Assembly (NCBI GenBank): GCA_902597895.1
Contig: CACJZM010000003.1
Location: 1-49,350, forward strand
Source of the DNA: an uncultured Pelagibacteraceae bacterium
GTDB lineage: Bacteria > Pseudomonadota > Alphaproteobacteria > Pelagibacterales > Pelagibacteraceae
DNA: 49,350 nucleotides
Direction: 5' to 3'
The notes under the pieces were generated by a model. That model saw only the letters and a program-made list of their open reading frames with translations. It searched no databases and had not been told where the DNA came from. Every line of letters starts with the position of its first letter. Positions within the stretch are counted from its first letter, which is position 1. Of this stretch, positions 1 to 11,398 are shown in pieces. A program made the translations under genes and the position numbers.

Positions 1-46
1 CTATAGCCATGTCTTGAGACCAAATTTTTGTTATTTTACTAAACAT
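1..46 (-). CDS. mreB: MreB, rod-shape actin homologue (first 15 codons only)
   Basis: Only the N-terminus lies in the window: it reads MFSKITKIWSQDMAI and then runs off the edge. Alphaproteobacterial MreB proteins begin in this way, with a short amphipathic stretch followed by D-L-G-T-A-N-T, and the last visible base (G) fits the Asp codon. MreB polymerises under the inner membrane and guides lateral wall synthesis. It lies 6 bases after the leuA stop on the same strand, so it may be transcribed with leuA. The call rests on a short peptide and would be confirmed by the next hundred bases outside the window. Confidence 0.65.
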   Translation of the reverse strand, partial: MFSKITKIWSQDMAI

Positions 47-52
47 TCCCAT

Positions 53-1636
53 TTAAATTCCTCTCACTTTCTGATCATAATTTTGCTCTGGCGCTTGACC
101 AGGTGCAGTTTTATCTCTTTTGATTATCATTTTATTTAATGCATTAATATATGCATTAGCTGATGCTACAAGTGTATCAGTATCTGCAGCTTGTCCAACT
201 GTAGTTTTTCCATTTTCCTCAATTCGAACACTTACAGTTGCCTGAGCATCAGTTCCTTCAGTTACGGCATGAACTTGATATAGCTGTAAATTTACATTGT
301 GTGGATATAGTTTTTTAATACATTTAAATATAGCATCTACTGGGCCATCTCCTGTTTCTGAAGCATTTTTTACCTCTCCGAAAACATCTAGAGTCATTTC
401 AGCTCTTTGGGGCTCTCCTGTTCCAGCAAATACCTTTAAAGACTTTAAATTGATTGCATTTACTTTGTTATCAATAATTAAACTATCATCAACTAATGCA
501 ATAATGTCTTCATCATACACGTGTTTTTTTTTATCTGCCAAAACCTTAAATTTTCCAAATGCATTTTCTATAACATCATCAGTTAAGTCAGCATATCCAA
601 GACTAGTAAGTTTATCTTTAAAAGCATGTCTTCCTGAATGCTTTCCCATTACTAGAGAAGTTTGTTTAACTCCTACACTTTCAGGTGTCATTATTTCATA
701 TGTTTGTCTATTTTTTAACATACCATCTTGGTGAATTCCTGACTCATGAGCAAATGCATTCTTTCCAACAATCGCTTTATTATACTGAACTGGAAACCCA
801 GTGGCATTTGAAACTATTTTTGACGCTTTACTCAATAATTTTGTATTAATTCCTGTTTCATAAGGCATTAAATCTGGTCTGGTTTTCATCGCCATTACAA
901 CTTCTTCTAGTGCTGCGTTACCTGCTCTTTCTCCTATTCCATTAATAGTGCATTCAATTTGTCTTGCACCTGCTTGAACACCTGCTAAAGAATTTGCAAC
1001 TGCTAAACCTAAATCATTATGACAATGTGTAGATAAAATTGCTTTGTCAATATTTGGAACTTTATTTAATAATGTTTGAATTATTTTTGTAAATTCTGAT
1101 GGTACAGTATAACCTACCGTATCTGGAATATTAATTGTTTTAGCGCCACATTTAATTGCTAGCTCAACTGTTTTACACATATAATCCATATCAGTTCGAG
1201 TTCCATCTTCACATGACCATTCTACATCATCAGTAAATTTTCTTGCGTATGTTACGTGTTCTTTTATCGACTCATATACTTCTTCTGGACTTTTGTTTAA
1301 CTTATGCTTCATATGAAGCGGACTAGTGGATATAAAAGTATGTATTCTAAATCTTGGCGCATGCTTTAATGCTTCATAACATCTATCTATATCTTTCTTT
1401 GAATGCCTTGAAAGTCCTGCGGGAATTGATTTTTTTAGTATTTTACTTATCTCGCTGACAGCTTCAAAATCACCCGGTGATGCAATTGGAAATCCAGCTT
1501 CGATAATGTCAACTCCTAATTCATCGAATACTCTAGAAATCTGAATTTTTTCCTCTAAACTCATTGATGCGCCAGGAGACTGTTCTCCATCTCTCATCGT
1601 AGTGTCGAATATATAAACTCTATTTTGATCGGTCAT
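53..1636 (-). CDS. leuA: 2-isopropylmalate synthase
   Basis: This enzyme condenses acetyl-CoA with 2-oxoisovalerate, the first committed step of leucine synthesis. The 527-residue length is normal for the family. The N-terminal TIM barrel shows DTTMRDGEQ at residues 11-19, which holds the catalytic and metal-binding residues. HCHND at 204-208 supplies the metal-binding histidines, and NGIGERAGNAALEE follows. The C-terminal third is the regulatory LeuA dimer domain, so leucine feedback inhibition is expected from the family. It is the last biosynthetic gene after ilvB-ilvH-ilvC, 65 bases beyond ilvC, and that gap holds a plausible promoter of its own. No leader-peptide attenuator is visible. 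Confidence 0.97.
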   Translation of the reverse strand: MTDQNRVYIFDTTMRDGEQSPGASMSLEEKIQISRVFDELGVDIIEAGFPIASPGDFEAVSEISKILKKSIPAGLSRHSKKDIDRCYEALKHAPRFRIHTFISTSPLHMKHKLNKSPEEVYESIKEHVTYARKFTDDVEWSCEDGTRTDMDYMCKTVELAIKCGAKTINIPDTVGYTVPSEFTKIIQTLLNKVPNIDKAILSTHCHNDLGLAVANSLAGVQAGARQIECTINGIGERAGNAALEEVVMAMKTRPDLMPYETGINTKLLSKASKIVSNATGFPVQYNKAIVGKNAFAHESGIHQDGMLKNRQTYEIMTPESVGVKQTSLVMGKHSGRHAFKDKLTSLGYADLTDDVIENAFGKFKVLADKKKHVYDEDIIALVDDSLIIDNKVNAINLKSLKVFAGTGEPQRAEMTLDVFGEVKNASETGDGPVDAIFKCIKKLYPHNVNLQLYQVHAVTEGTDAQATVSVRIEENGKTTVGQAADTDTLVASANAYINALNKMIIKRDKTAPGQAPEQNYDQKVRGI

Positions 1637-1656
1637 TTTAATATTTTATGTTAAGT

Positions 1657-1684
1657 ATAATACAACCTATAGTTCAGATTGCAA
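1657..1684 (-). promoter_or_regulatory. Candidate sigma-70 promoter of leuA
   Basis: In the 65-base gap between ilvC and leuA the minus strand reads TTGCAA (1684-1679), 16 bases, then TATTAT (1662-1657). Transcription would start near 1650 and leave a leader of about 14 bases before the ATG at 1636. No Shine-Dalgarno sequence is seen in that leader. In such AT-rich DNA chance matches are common, so this is only a candidate. Confidence 0.4.
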
Positions 1685-1701
1685 AATAAAATGGATTAAA
1701 T

Positions 1702-3289
<1,588 letters not shown>

Positions 3290-3290
<1 letters not shown>

Positions 3291-5056
3291 TAAACTAAAG
3301 TTTTACCCTTGCCTGAAATTTTGTTATTTTTTTGGTCTTTTGGACCTAAAAGCATTTGATTATGTGGCTTACCTGAAGGTATCATTGGAAAACAATTTTC
3401 CTCTTTATCAACCAAACAATCAAAAATTACTGGTCTATCTGTATTAAGCATTTCAATAATTTTATCATCTAACTCTTCAGGCGTTTTAGCTCTAATACCA
3501 ACACAACCGTACGCCTCTGCCAATTTTACAAAATCAGGAAGGGCAGCTGTATAACTTTCGGAGTAATTTTTATCATGTAAAAGTTCCTGCCATTGTCTAA
3601 CCATTCCCATATATTCATTATTTAATATAAAAATTTTTATCGGTAAACTGTACTGAACTGCAGTGGACATTTCCTGCATAGTCATCAATACTGATGCCTC
3701 ACCCGCAATATCAATAACTAATTTATTTGGATGTGCAACCTGAACCCCGACAGCAGCAGGTAAACCATACCCCATTGTTCCTAAACCTCCAGAGGTCATC
3801 CATCTATTAGGTTTATTAAATTTATAATGTTGAGCTGCCCACATTTGATGTTGTCCAACTTCAGTCGTAATAAATGTTTCCTTGTTTTTTGTTAGCTCAT
3901 ACAACCTCTCTATAGCATACTGAGGTTTAATGCTTTCTTCACTATTAATGTAATCCAATGACTTAATGGATCTCCATTTTTGAATCTTTTCCCACCACTT
4001 TGAAATCTTTTGTCTGTTAGATTTTGAAAAATTAAGTTTTCTCTTTGAAATTGTTTTAATTGTTGCTTTAATAACATCAGTTACATCACCAATAATTGGT
4101 AGATCAACCTTCACATTTTTATTTATTGATGATGGGTCAATATCAATATGAACCTTCTTTGACTTAGGTGAAAACTCATCTAATTTTCCAGTAATTCTAT
4201 CGTCAAATCTTGCTCCAATGTTAATCATTAAATCACACTCATACATTGCATTATTAGCTTCATAAGTTCCATGCATTCCTAACATACCCAAAAATTGGTT
4301 ATCATCTCCTGGGTAAGAACCTAATCCTTGTAATGTTGTAGTGATTGGAAAACCAGTAATACTTACTAGCTCTCTCAATAAGGTACTGGCTTGTGGACCT
4401 GAGTTTATTACTCCTCCACCAGTATAAAAAACTGGTTTAGATGAATTTGACATTAATTTAATTAGTTCATCAATTTCTTTTTGTGAAAAAAGGTTTTTAC
4501 CTTTTCCATTTAATTTTTTAAGTTTGCTATATTTTTGGTATTTAGTTTTTTGAAACTGAATATCTTTTGGAATATCAACTAATACTGGACCTGGTCTTCC
4601 ACTAGTAGCGACCTCAAAAGCTTTGTGAATAGTTTTAGCTAAATCTTTAACATCTTTTACTAACCAATTATGTTTAGTGCATGGTCTTGTTATACCTGTG
4701 GTATCACATTCTTGAAAAGCATCAGTTCCTATTAGATGGGTTGGAACTTGTCCAGATATACAGACTAACGGGACCGAGTCCATGTAAGCATCGGTTAAAG
4801 CTGTAACTACATTTGTTGCGCCAGGACCTGAAGTAACTAAAACTACACCTGGTTTTCCTGTAGATCTTGCATACCCCTCAGCAGCGTGACCAGCACCCTG
4901 TTCGTGTCTTACTAAAATATGTTTTACAGATTGATGATTTTTCAATTCATCATATATAGGAAGAACTGCACCTCCAGGATATCCAAATACATTTTCAACA
5001 CCTTGATCTTCAAGACATTTAAATACTATTTCTGCACCTGAATATATTTTAGACAT
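3290..5056 (-). CDS. ilvB: Acetolactate synthase large (catalytic) subunit
   Basis: This thiamine-diphosphate enzyme makes acetolactate or acetohydroxybutyrate from pyruvate. All three family domains are present in 588 residues. The catalytic Glu is E52 in RHEQGAGHAAEGYAR, the FAD/central domain covers roughly 195-335, and the C-terminal ThDP domain carries the metal motif from 452 to NN at 479-480. That motif reads G-E-A-S where the family normally has G-D-G/A-S, a conservative Asp-to-Glu change at a cofactor-metal ligand. The gene is first in an ilvB-ilvH-ilvC run and lies 47 bases downstream of miaA. Symbol ilvI would be equally acceptable. Confidence 0.96.
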
Positions 5057-5103
5057 TTCTCAATCTAGCTGAAGTTGTGCTGATTGGTCAAGTTTAACTA
5101 TGA

Positions 5104-6018
5104 CTATCTAAGAATTTTTTTTAAAGTTAAGCTTGTTATTTTTGGATCAATATAGGTCCAATTTGCCATTTGACCTCTAGCCCAAGTGAATTGTCGCTTT
5201 ATATATTGCCTTGTTTTAATTGATATTAAGTCTTTTGCTGCTCTTAAATCACATTTATTATTTAAGTAATCGGTTATTTCTTCAATTCCTATTACTTTTT
5301 TTGCACTATTTTGTTTTTTTAACTTCAATCTATTAAATTTTCTAACTTCAGCTATAGCTCCATTCTTGAACATTTTGCTTACTCTAAGATTTGCCTTTTT
5401 AATAAGATCCTCTTTAGGATGATCAATATATATTTTGATAAATTCTGTGTCTATAAAACTTTTTTTTGTGTTTTGAAACCATTTAAATAATGATTTTTTG
5501 GTATAATATTTTATTTCATATGCTCTGATAGATCTCTGTGAGTCATTCTTTTCAATTTTATTTTTTACTAGTGAGTCTATTTTTTGTAGTTTAGAATAAA
5601 ACTTATCTTGACCTATTTTGTTTTGTAATTTTCTTATTTTACTTCTTATTCTCATGGGCACATTAGGAATTTGAACAAAACCTTCTGTTAAAGCTTTAAA
5701 GTATAAACCTGTACCACCAACAATTATAGGTATTTTTTTTCTTTTCCGAATTTCTTCTATTTTTTTTTTTGATAATTTGAGCCACTCACCAGTAGAAAAA
5801 TTTTTAGTTACATTTACAAATCCATACAAATGATGCTTGATTTCTTTTGTGTCTTTTATTGTTGGTCTGGCTGTTAAAATTTTCAGTTGTTTATAAACTT
5901 GCATACTGTCAGCATTAACAATTTCCCCATTAATTTTTTTTGCTAACTTTAATGCAAATTTAGACTTCCCACTCGCTGTAGGACCAGAAATTAGTACGAT
6001 CTTGGACTTAATGTCCAT
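5104..6018 (-). CDS. miaA: tRNA dimethylallyltransferase
   Basis: MiaA adds an isopentenyl group to A37 of tRNAs reading UNN codons. The P-loop GPTASGKS is at residues 13-20. The substrate-binding Asp lies in NADSMQVYK, the family signature VGGTGLYFKAL follows at about 100, and the C-terminus has RQFTWARGQ. It starts 3 bases after the upstream protease gene ends, on the same strand, so it probably shares a transcript. miaA next to ilvB is a common alphaproteobacterial arrangement. The dimethylallyl donor would come from the isoprenoid genes elsewhere in the window. Confidence 0.96.
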   Translation of the reverse strand: MDIKSKIVLISGPTASGKSKFALKLAKKINGEIVNADSMQVYKQLKILTARPTIKDTKEIKHHLYGFVNVTKNFSTGEWLKLSKKKIEEIRKRKKIPIIVGGTGLYFKALTEGFVQIPNVPMRIRSKIRKLQNKIGQDKFYSKLQKIDSLVKNKIEKNDSQRSIRAYEIKYYTKKSLFKWFQNTKKSFIDTEFIKIYIDHPKEDLIKKANLRVSKMFKNGAIAEVRKFNRLKLKKQNSAKKVIGIEEITDYLNNKCDLRAAKDLISIKTRQYIKRQFTWARGQMANWTYIDPKITSLTLKKILR

Positions 6019-6021
6019 AAC

Positions 6022-7425
6022 CTAATTTAAATTTACACCAATATATCTTCTTTGGTTTTGATTGTTATAAATTGCAATCATTATAGTTTTTTTAGAACTT
6101 CTAATTGCTGAATTTATAATATTTTTTAAATCCCCGATCGTCTTAATTTTTTTCTTGTCTGCTTCAACAATTATATTGTTAATGCTTAAGTAGTTAATTG
6201 GACTGTCTTGGTCTATTTTAGTTATTACTACTCCTGTTAGATCTTTTGGAAGTTTTCTATTGTTTATATCATCAGTATTTAAAGATCTAACTTCAATCTT
6301 CAATTTTTCAATAATTTTTACTTTTGGAAGCTCAGCTTTTTTAAGATTAAAATCTTCTGAAGTTTCTAATCTTCCTAAAGTAATTTTTTTAATTACCTCT
6401 CTTTTATTTCGCCAAACCTTTACATTGACTGTTTTTCCTACTTCGGTCTGCGCAACTATTAGAGGTAGCTCTTTCATTTCATTTATTAATTTACCATCAA
6501 ATTCTAAAATTATATCACCCGCTATAATTCCTCCCTTATCAGAAGGGCTTCCATCTGCAACACTAACAATTAATGCTCCTCTAGGTTTGTCAAGTTCTTC
6601 TGCTTCAGCAATTTCTTTAGTTACTATTTGAATCCTTACTCCTAGCCATCCTCTTTTTGTTTCTCCAAATTCGATTAATTGATTAATTACTTTAACTGCA
6701 CTATTCGATGGTATTGCAAAACCAATTCCGATTGAGCCTGATTGACCTAATATTGCGGTATTAATTCCAATTACATCACCATTCATGTTAAATAAAGGGC
6801 CTCCAGAATTTCCTTGGTTAATAGATGCATCAGTTTGAATAAAATCTTCATACCTCGCCAAACCTATGCTTCTGTTTCTTGCAGAAATAATACCTGAGGT
6901 AACAGTCCCACCTAAACCAAAAGGATTACCAATTGCAATTACCCAATCTCCTATTCTTGATTTATCTGAGTCACCAAATTTTACAGGTATAAATTTTTCG
7001 TCTGCTTCTATTTGCAAAACTGCAATGTCAGACAATGGATCTTTTCCAATAATTTTTGCTTTATATTCTTCATCCCCGTTTACTCTAACTAAAATGTCCT
7101 CTGCATTCTGTATTACATGGTTATTTGTAATAACTATTCCTTTTTCATCAATTATAAAACCAGAACCTAAAGCATAAGCTTGCCTTTCTTGTGGAGTACC
7201 AAAATCTTTGAACATGTCTTCAAATGGTGAACCTGGAGGAAATTGAAAAGGAAACGAGTTTGAATTGGTGGTAACAGTTTGAGTTGTAGATATGTTTACA
7301 ACAGATGGCATTAATCGTTCAGCTAAATCAGCAAAAGAATTTGGAGCAGATCTTGCAGTATTTAACAATATAAAATTAGTAAATACGAAAAATATTAGAA
7401 GTTTTTGAAATTTTTTAAAAGTCAT
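6022..7425 (-). CDS. degP: Do/DegP-type periplasmic serine protease
   Basis: This HtrA-family protease degrades or refolds damaged envelope proteins. A signal peptide with a hydrophobic core and an A-R-S-A cleavage site covers residues 1-27. The trypsin-like catalytic triad is visible: His in TNNHVIQNA, Asp in DPLSDIAVLQI and Ser in GNSGGPLFN. Two PDZ domains follow (about 250-345 and 370-465). The 467 residues fit the DegP/DegQ/MucD group. Which paralogue it is cannot be told from sequence alone. It lies downstream of hflK-hflC and a DUF2065 gene, forming an envelope quality-control cluster. Its start overlaps the end of the DUF2065 gene by 11 bases. Confidence 0.93.
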   Translation of the reverse strand: MTFKKFQKLLIFFVFTNFILLNTARSAPNSFADLAERLMPSVVNISTTQTVTTNSNSFPFQFPPGSPFEDMFKDFGTPQERQAYALGSGFIIDEKGIVITNNHVIQNAEDILVRVNGDEEYKAKIIGKDPLSDIAVLQIEADEKFIPVKFGDSDKSRIGDWVIAIGNPFGLGGTVTSGIISARNRSIGLARYEDFIQTDASINQGNSGGPLFNMNGDVIGINTAILGQSGSIGIGFAIPSNSAVKVINQLIEFGETKRGWLGVRIQIVTKEIAEAEELDKPRGALIVSVADGSPSDKGGIIAGDIILEFDGKLINEMKELPLIVAQTEVGKTVNVKVWRNKREVIKKITLGRLETSEDFNLKKAELPKVKIIEKLKIEVRSLNTDDINNRKLPKDLTGVVITKIDQDSPINYLSINNIIVEADKKKIKTIGDLKNIINSAIRSSKKTIMIAIYNNQNQRRYIGVNLN

Positions 7426-7606
7426 TTTTCATATACCAAATTATTATAAATCCAATCAAAGCAAATATAAATCCACCGCTTCGCATCTGTTTTTCATTAA
7501 TATCTTTTAATTTCGATAAAATACTTTTCATTTTTGATGGAAATAAGGCGTAAAAAATACCTTCAATAAACAAGAATAGACCAAATGCTATGATCAGTTC
7601 TTTCAT
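7415..7606 (-). CDS. DUF2065 family small membrane protein
   Basis: This 63-residue protein has two hydrophobic helices (about 3-20 and 45-59) joined by a short basic, Lys-rich linker. Size, topology and its position between hflC and a Do-type protease match the DUF2065/YjeT family, whose function is not established. It is 8 bases after the hflC stop, so cotranscription is likely. A link to the HflKC-FtsH membrane proteolysis system is an inference from position only. Confidence 0.8.
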   Translation of the reverse strand: MKELIIAFGLFLFIEGIFYALFPSKMKSILSKLKDINEKQMRSGGFIFALIGFIIIWYMKNDF

Positions 7607-7614
7607 ATAAAGAT

Positions 7615-8484
7615 TTATTCTGTCTTAGGTTTTATATTTCCAAAAAATTTGAAGAATTCACTATCAGGTGAAAGTATTAATGAAGTTTCACCTCCAATCA
7701 ATGCTTTTTCGTAAGCTTGCATTGCTCTATAAAAAGCAAAGAATTCTGGATCTTTTCCAAATGCTTCAGCAAAGATTTTATTTCTCATCCCATCGCCTTC
7801 ACCTTTCATGATCTGAGATTCTTTCTCTGCTTCAGCCAATATAACTGTTACCTCTTTATCAGCTGTTGAAGTAATAGTAATCGCCATCTCTGCTCCTTTG
7901 GCTCTAAATTCTTTTGCTTCTCTCTCCCTTTCAGTTTGCATTCTTCTATAAATTGCTTCGCTGTTTGCAGGTGGAAGGTCAGCTCTTTTAATTCTAACAT
8001 CTACAATTTTTATACCAAATTTTTCTGCCTCATTGTTAACTCCATCTTGTATAAGAGCCATTTGTTTAGTTCTATCCTCTGATAGTAAGGTCTGTAATCT
8101 TTGGGTACCTAAAACACTTCTTATTCTGGAATTAATAATTGTTGATAATCTAGATCTAGCTACTCTTTCATTACCAACAGAAATATAAAATTTTAGTGGA
8201 TCAATAATTTGAAATCTTGCAAATGCATCAACAATTAACCTCTTCTGGTCTGATGCAATAACCTCTTCAGGTGGAGCATCTAAATTCAATATTCTCTTAT
8301 CCAAAAAAACTACGTTTTGAATAAAAGGAATTTTAAAATTAATTCCAGGTTTTGATATAATTCTTTTTGGATCTCCAAACTGAAGTACAATCGCTTGATT
8401 TATTTCTTTAACTATAAAAATAGAAAAGAAAGCTGTTGCAGCTAAAACAATAATTATTGGAAGTACAAATTTTCCTGCTTTCAT
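7615..8484 (-). CDS. hflC: HflC, SPFH-domain modulator of FtsH
   Basis: HflC pairs with HflK in a large inner-membrane cage around FtsH and restrains its proteolysis. There is one N-terminal membrane anchor (about 5-24), then the SPFH/band-7 domain starting at VLQFGDPKRIISKPGINFKIPF. A charged coiled-coil stretch rich in Glu, Ala and Lys is at about 185-245. The 289 residues are typical. Its ATG directly follows the hflK stop. ftsH itself lies far away in this window, at 39.5-41.4 kb. Confidence 0.95.
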   Translation of the reverse strand: MKAGKFVLPIIIVLAATAFFSIFIVKEINQAIVLQFGDPKRIISKPGINFKIPFIQNVVFLDKRILNLDAPPEEVIASDQKRLIVDAFARFQIIDPLKFYISVGNERVARSRLSTIINSRIRSVLGTQRLQTLLSEDRTKQMALIQDGVNNEAEKFGIKIVDVRIKRADLPPANSEAIYRRMQTEREREAKEFRAKGAEMAITITSTADKEVTVILAEAEKESQIMKGEGDGMRNKIFAEAFGKDPEFFAFYRAMQAYEKALIGGETSLILSPDSEFFKFFGNIKPKTE

Positions 8485-9576
8485 CTAATTAACTTTCTTT
8501 TTAAGTTCTGGTAATGGAAGGTAAGGAACAACTCCAGACCCCGCATTTTTCTCAATTATAACTTTATCTATATCTGCTAAGACTTTTTCCATTGTCTCAA
8601 GATACATTCTTTCTTGTGTTACTTCCTTAGCTTTAGAATATTCTGTAAAAATAGATACAAATCTACTTGCTTCACCCTCAGCTTTTGCAACAACTTCTTT
8701 TTTATAAGCCTCAGCAGCTTGTAAAATTTTTGCAGCTTCACCTCTTGCTCTTGGTATTACATCGTTTGCGTAAGCCTCTGCTTCATTTTTAGATCTTTCC
8801 ATATCAGCTCTTGCTGCTTGAACATCTCTAAAAGCATCTATCACTTGGTCAGGTGGGTCAGCCTTTTGAGTTTGAACTTGTGTAACCTGAATACCAGAAG
8901 TGTATTCATCTAAAATATTTTGAATAATATCTTGTGTATCAATCTCTATTTTTGATCTCCCTTCAGTTAAGATCGGCTGAATATCTGACCTTGCAATAAC
9001 TTCTCTCATTGCAGTTTCTGCTGCTGCTTTTACTGTCCCCTCAGGATCTTGAATTTTAAATAAAAAATTTCCAGCATCTTTTATTACCCAAAATACAGAA
9101 AAGTCTATATTTACAATATTTTCATCACCTGTTAACATTAAACTTTCTTCTGGAACATCTGCTACACCACTTGATCCAAATCCACTATCCCTCTCGGATC
9201 TAAAGCCAATATCCATTCTATTAACTTTTGTAACTTTTGGTGTCAGAACACTTTCTACTGGAAAAGGTATATGGTAATTCAAACCTGGTTGAGTTGTTTT
9301 AACAAATTTACCAAATCTTAATACTACTCCTTGTTCATCAGGTAATACTCTATATAATCCACTAAGTGTCCAAATAACTAATAAAATTATTAAACCCAAA
9401 ACTATAGGTTTGCCCCCAGATGCAGAGCCTCCAGGGAAAAATCTTTTAATTTTGTCTTGAAGTTTCCTGACTACTTCATCAATATTTGGAGGTGTTGGTC
9501 CACGTCTAAAACCATCTCCATTTCCTCCTCCACCGGGAGGTGTTCCCCAAGGACTTTGATTTTTAAAATCACTCAT
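8485..9576 (-). CDS. hflK: HflK, SPFH-domain modulator of FtsH
   Basis: HflK is the partner of HflC. Its 363 residues begin with the Gly/Pro-rich cytoplasmic tail typical of HflK (PPGGGGNGDGF at about 13-23). One membrane helix follows at about 58-75, then the SPFH domain from VVLRFGKFVKTTQPGLNYHIPFP and a long Ala/Glu-rich coiled coil. It is the first gene of the minus-strand series that runs to the left edge. It starts back to back with an Mrp-type ATPase gene on the other strand, with about 50 bases between them. Confidence 0.95.
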   Translation of the reverse strand: MSDFKNQSPWGTPPGGGGNGDGFRRGPTPPNIDEVVRKLQDKIKRFFPGGSASGGKPIVLGLIILLVIWTLSGLYRVLPDEQGVVLRFGKFVKTTQPGLNYHIPFPVESVLTPKVTKVNRMDIGFRSERDSGFGSSGVADVPEESLMLTGDENIVNIDFSVFWVIKDAGNFLFKIQDPEGTVKAAAETAMREVIARSDIQPILTEGRSKIEIDTQDIIQNILDEYTSGIQVTQVQTQKADPPDQVIDAFRDVQAARADMERSKNEAEAYANDVIPRARGEAAKILQAAEAYKKEVVAKAEGEASRFVSIFTEYSKAKEVTQERMYLETMEKVLADIDKVIIEKNAGSGVVPYLPLPELKKKVN

Positions 9577-9585
9577 ATGACATTC

Positions 9586-9613
9586 TATATAGTGTCTTTA
9601 TAAGGAAAAACAA
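9586..9613 (-). promoter_or_regulatory. Candidate promoter of the hflK operon
   Basis: The minus strand has TTGTTT (9613-9608), a 16-base spacer and TATATA (9591-9586). The -10 box is so close to the hflK ATG (9576) that the transcript would be leaderless or nearly so. That weakens the call, or else means leaderless initiation. The gap is only about 50 bases and must also serve the divergent gene. Confidence 0.3.
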
Positions 9614-9628
9614 GGTAAGTTGTTTTTT

Positions 9629-10441
9629 ATGGATGACAAAAAAGTAGGACTAAATGAAGCGCAAAAACCAAAAAGGTTTCAAAAAAACCCCATTAAAGGA
9701 ACAAAATTTACTATAGCTATATCAAGCGCAAAAGGTGGGGTTGGAAAATCGACTTTTGCTACAAACTTTGCATTAGCGTTAAGTAAATTAGGATGCAAAG
9801 TTGGATTATTAGATGCGGATATTTATGGGCCATCCTTACCAAAGCTTTTCTCTATTAATAAAAAACCAGAGAGTGATGGTAAAAGTTTAATTCCAATTTT
9901 AAAATATGGAATTCAATGTATGTCTATAGGATTTTTAACAGATGAACAAACTCCTATGATATGGAGGGGTCCGATGGTTACAAGTGCTATAAAAACTTTT
10001 ACTCAAAAAGTTTTGTGGAAAGATTTAGATTTTATTATAGTTGATATGCCTCCAGGCACAGGAGATACTCAACTAACATTTTCTCAGGAAATTAGTTTAG
10101 ATGGGGTTATAATTATATCAACACCTCAAGAAATAGCTCTTCAAGATGTAATTAGAGGTATACAAATGTTTGATAAACTTAAAGTTAAAATTATTGGTTT
10201 AATTGATAACATGAGTTATTTCAAAGGCGATGATGGAAAAAAATACCCAATTTTTGGAGAAGGAGGTGTGAAAAGAACAGCTAATGAATTTAATAAAGAA
10301 TTTTTAGGAGAAATACCAATCAACCCGGATGTTGGAAGGTTAGGTGATATTGGAACACCTATTGTAGAAAAAGATCCTGATAATGAAATTTCAAAAATAT
10401 ATATTGAATTAGCAAAAAAAATTAAAGAGTCTTATCTTTAA
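9629..10441 (+). CDS. Mrp/NBP35-family P-loop ATPase (iron-sulfur carrier type)
   Basis: This is a deviant-Walker ATPase of the Mrp/ApbC family, which is thought to carry or insert Fe-S clusters. The Walker A motif [11 protein letters not shown], the switch motif [10 protein letters not shown] and VDMPPGTGD are all present. It lacks the N-terminal DUF59 domain of longer Mrp proteins. It also lacks the C-P-x-C pair normally just after NMSYF: here the segment reads [12 protein letters not shown]. The ATG at 9629 was preferred; an in-frame TTG at 9620 would add three residues (MFF). The 3' end overlaps thyX on the other strand by 20 bases. Confidence 0.9.
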   Translation: MDDKKVGLNEAQKPKRFQKNPIKGTKFTIAISSAKGGVGKSTFATNFALALSKLGCKVGLLDADIYGPSLPKLFSINKKPESDGKSLIPILKYGIQCMSIGFLTDEQTPMIWRGPMVTSAIKTFTQKVLWKDLDFIIVDMPPGTGDTQLTFSQEISLDGVIIISTPQEIALQDVIRGIQMFDKLKVKIIGLIDNMSYFKGDDGKKYPIFGEGGVKRTANEFNKEFLGEIPINPDVGRLGDIGTPIVEKDPDNEISKIYIELAKKIKESYL

Positions 10442-11369
10442 TTTCAAAAGCCTCCATTAATTCATTCCATTCTCTTTTTGAAAGTCCAGAACTTTCTAAA
10501 TCAATAACATCTCCACTTATTAATTTTTTCAAAACTTTCTTACCTTTGCTGGAAACTTCAGTTCCACCTACTCTATAGTCTAAAAACGCTTCATAAGTAA
10601 TTGGGACCCATCTTTTTAATGTATCTAGCATAATATCAGCGTAGGCTCGTATTTCATATTGCGCGTGATGATCAGCTCTTAATCTTAGGAAATTCATTAA
10701 ATTAAGTAAATCTGTTTTCCAATACCACTGTGTATATGTTCCTAAAGTAAGATTCATTCTGGCTAGTTCTCTAGCTAAACCAATCTGTGATTCATCTATT
10801 ACAGAACCATCATATCTCTCATTTAACATGTTTTCATAATTGTCATATGTTCTTTCAGCATCACCTTTAAGCAAATCTAAAACTTTTTTTGCTTGTTCAC
10901 CCTGCAAAATATCTCCTCTGCCCTGTCTATTATTTTTTGATTGTGCTGCTAAATGATTAGGTTCTGGTAAGTAAAACTCCTTGTCTAATATCGAATATCT
11001 TGCAGAATATTCATTTACATTTGCTGTTCTATGTCTAATCCATTGTCTAGCAATAAAAATAGGAAGTTTAACGTGATATTTAATCTCACACATTTCAAAA
11101 GGTGTACTATGCCAATGCCTCATCAGGTATTTTATTAAACCTGAGTCAGTGGAAACTTTTTTTGTTCCCTTTCCGTAAGAAACTCTCGCAGCTTGAACTA
11201 TTGAAGAATCATCGCCCATATAATCAATTACTCTTATGAAACCATGATCTAATACTGGGATTGCTTCATAAAGTATATTTTCTAATTCTGCAGCAACAAC
11301 TCTTTTTGTCTTATTTTCTTGAGATTGTTGGTTTTTAATATCTTTTATTTGTTGATCAGTTAGTTTCAT
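10422..11369 (-). CDS. thyX: Flavin-dependent thymidylate synthase
   Basis: ThyX methylates dUMP to dTMP using FAD and methylenetetrahydrofolate. The diagnostic signature [15 protein letters not shown] (R-H-R-x7-S) is at residues 112-126 and binds dUMP and flavin. A C-terminal [18 protein letters not shown] segment and the length of 315 residues fit alphaproteobacterial ThyX. Since ThyX leaves tetrahydrofolate rather than dihydrofolate, the cell needs less dihydrofolate reductase, which matches reduced genomes. Its 3' end overlaps the Mrp-type ATPase gene. Confidence 0.97.
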   Translation of the reverse strand: MKLTDQQIKDIKNQQSQENKTKRVVAAELENILYEAIPVLDHGFIRVIDYMGDDSSIVQAARVSYGKGTKKVSTDSGLIKYLMRHWHSTPFEMCEIKYHVKLPIFIARQWIRHRTANVNEYSARYSILDKEFYLPEPNHLAAQSKNNRQGRGDILQGEQAKKVLDLLKGDAERTYDNYENMLNERYDGSVIDESQIGLARELARMNLTLGTYTQWYWKTDLLNLMNFLRLRADHHAQYEIRAYADIMLDTLKRWVPITYEAFLDYRVGGTEVSSKGKKVLKKLISGDVIDLESSGLSKREWNELMEAFEIKDKTL

Positions 11370-11398
11370 TAGAATCTTTATTGATTATTAATATATTA

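Noticed and set aside
297-734. Open frame of 145 codons on the plus strand inside leuA
   Set aside because: It lies fully antisense to a clear leuA. It has no recognisable family features, and AT-rich coding strands often leave such open shadows. The same applies to 24988-25374, 36601-37113 and 40580-40954.
1637-1701. Riboswitch, T-box or leucine-rich leader before leuA
   Set aside because: The gap is only 65 bases, has no strong hairpin or leucine codon cluster with a start, and looks like a simple promoter. The gaps before ilvB and ilvC are equally bare.
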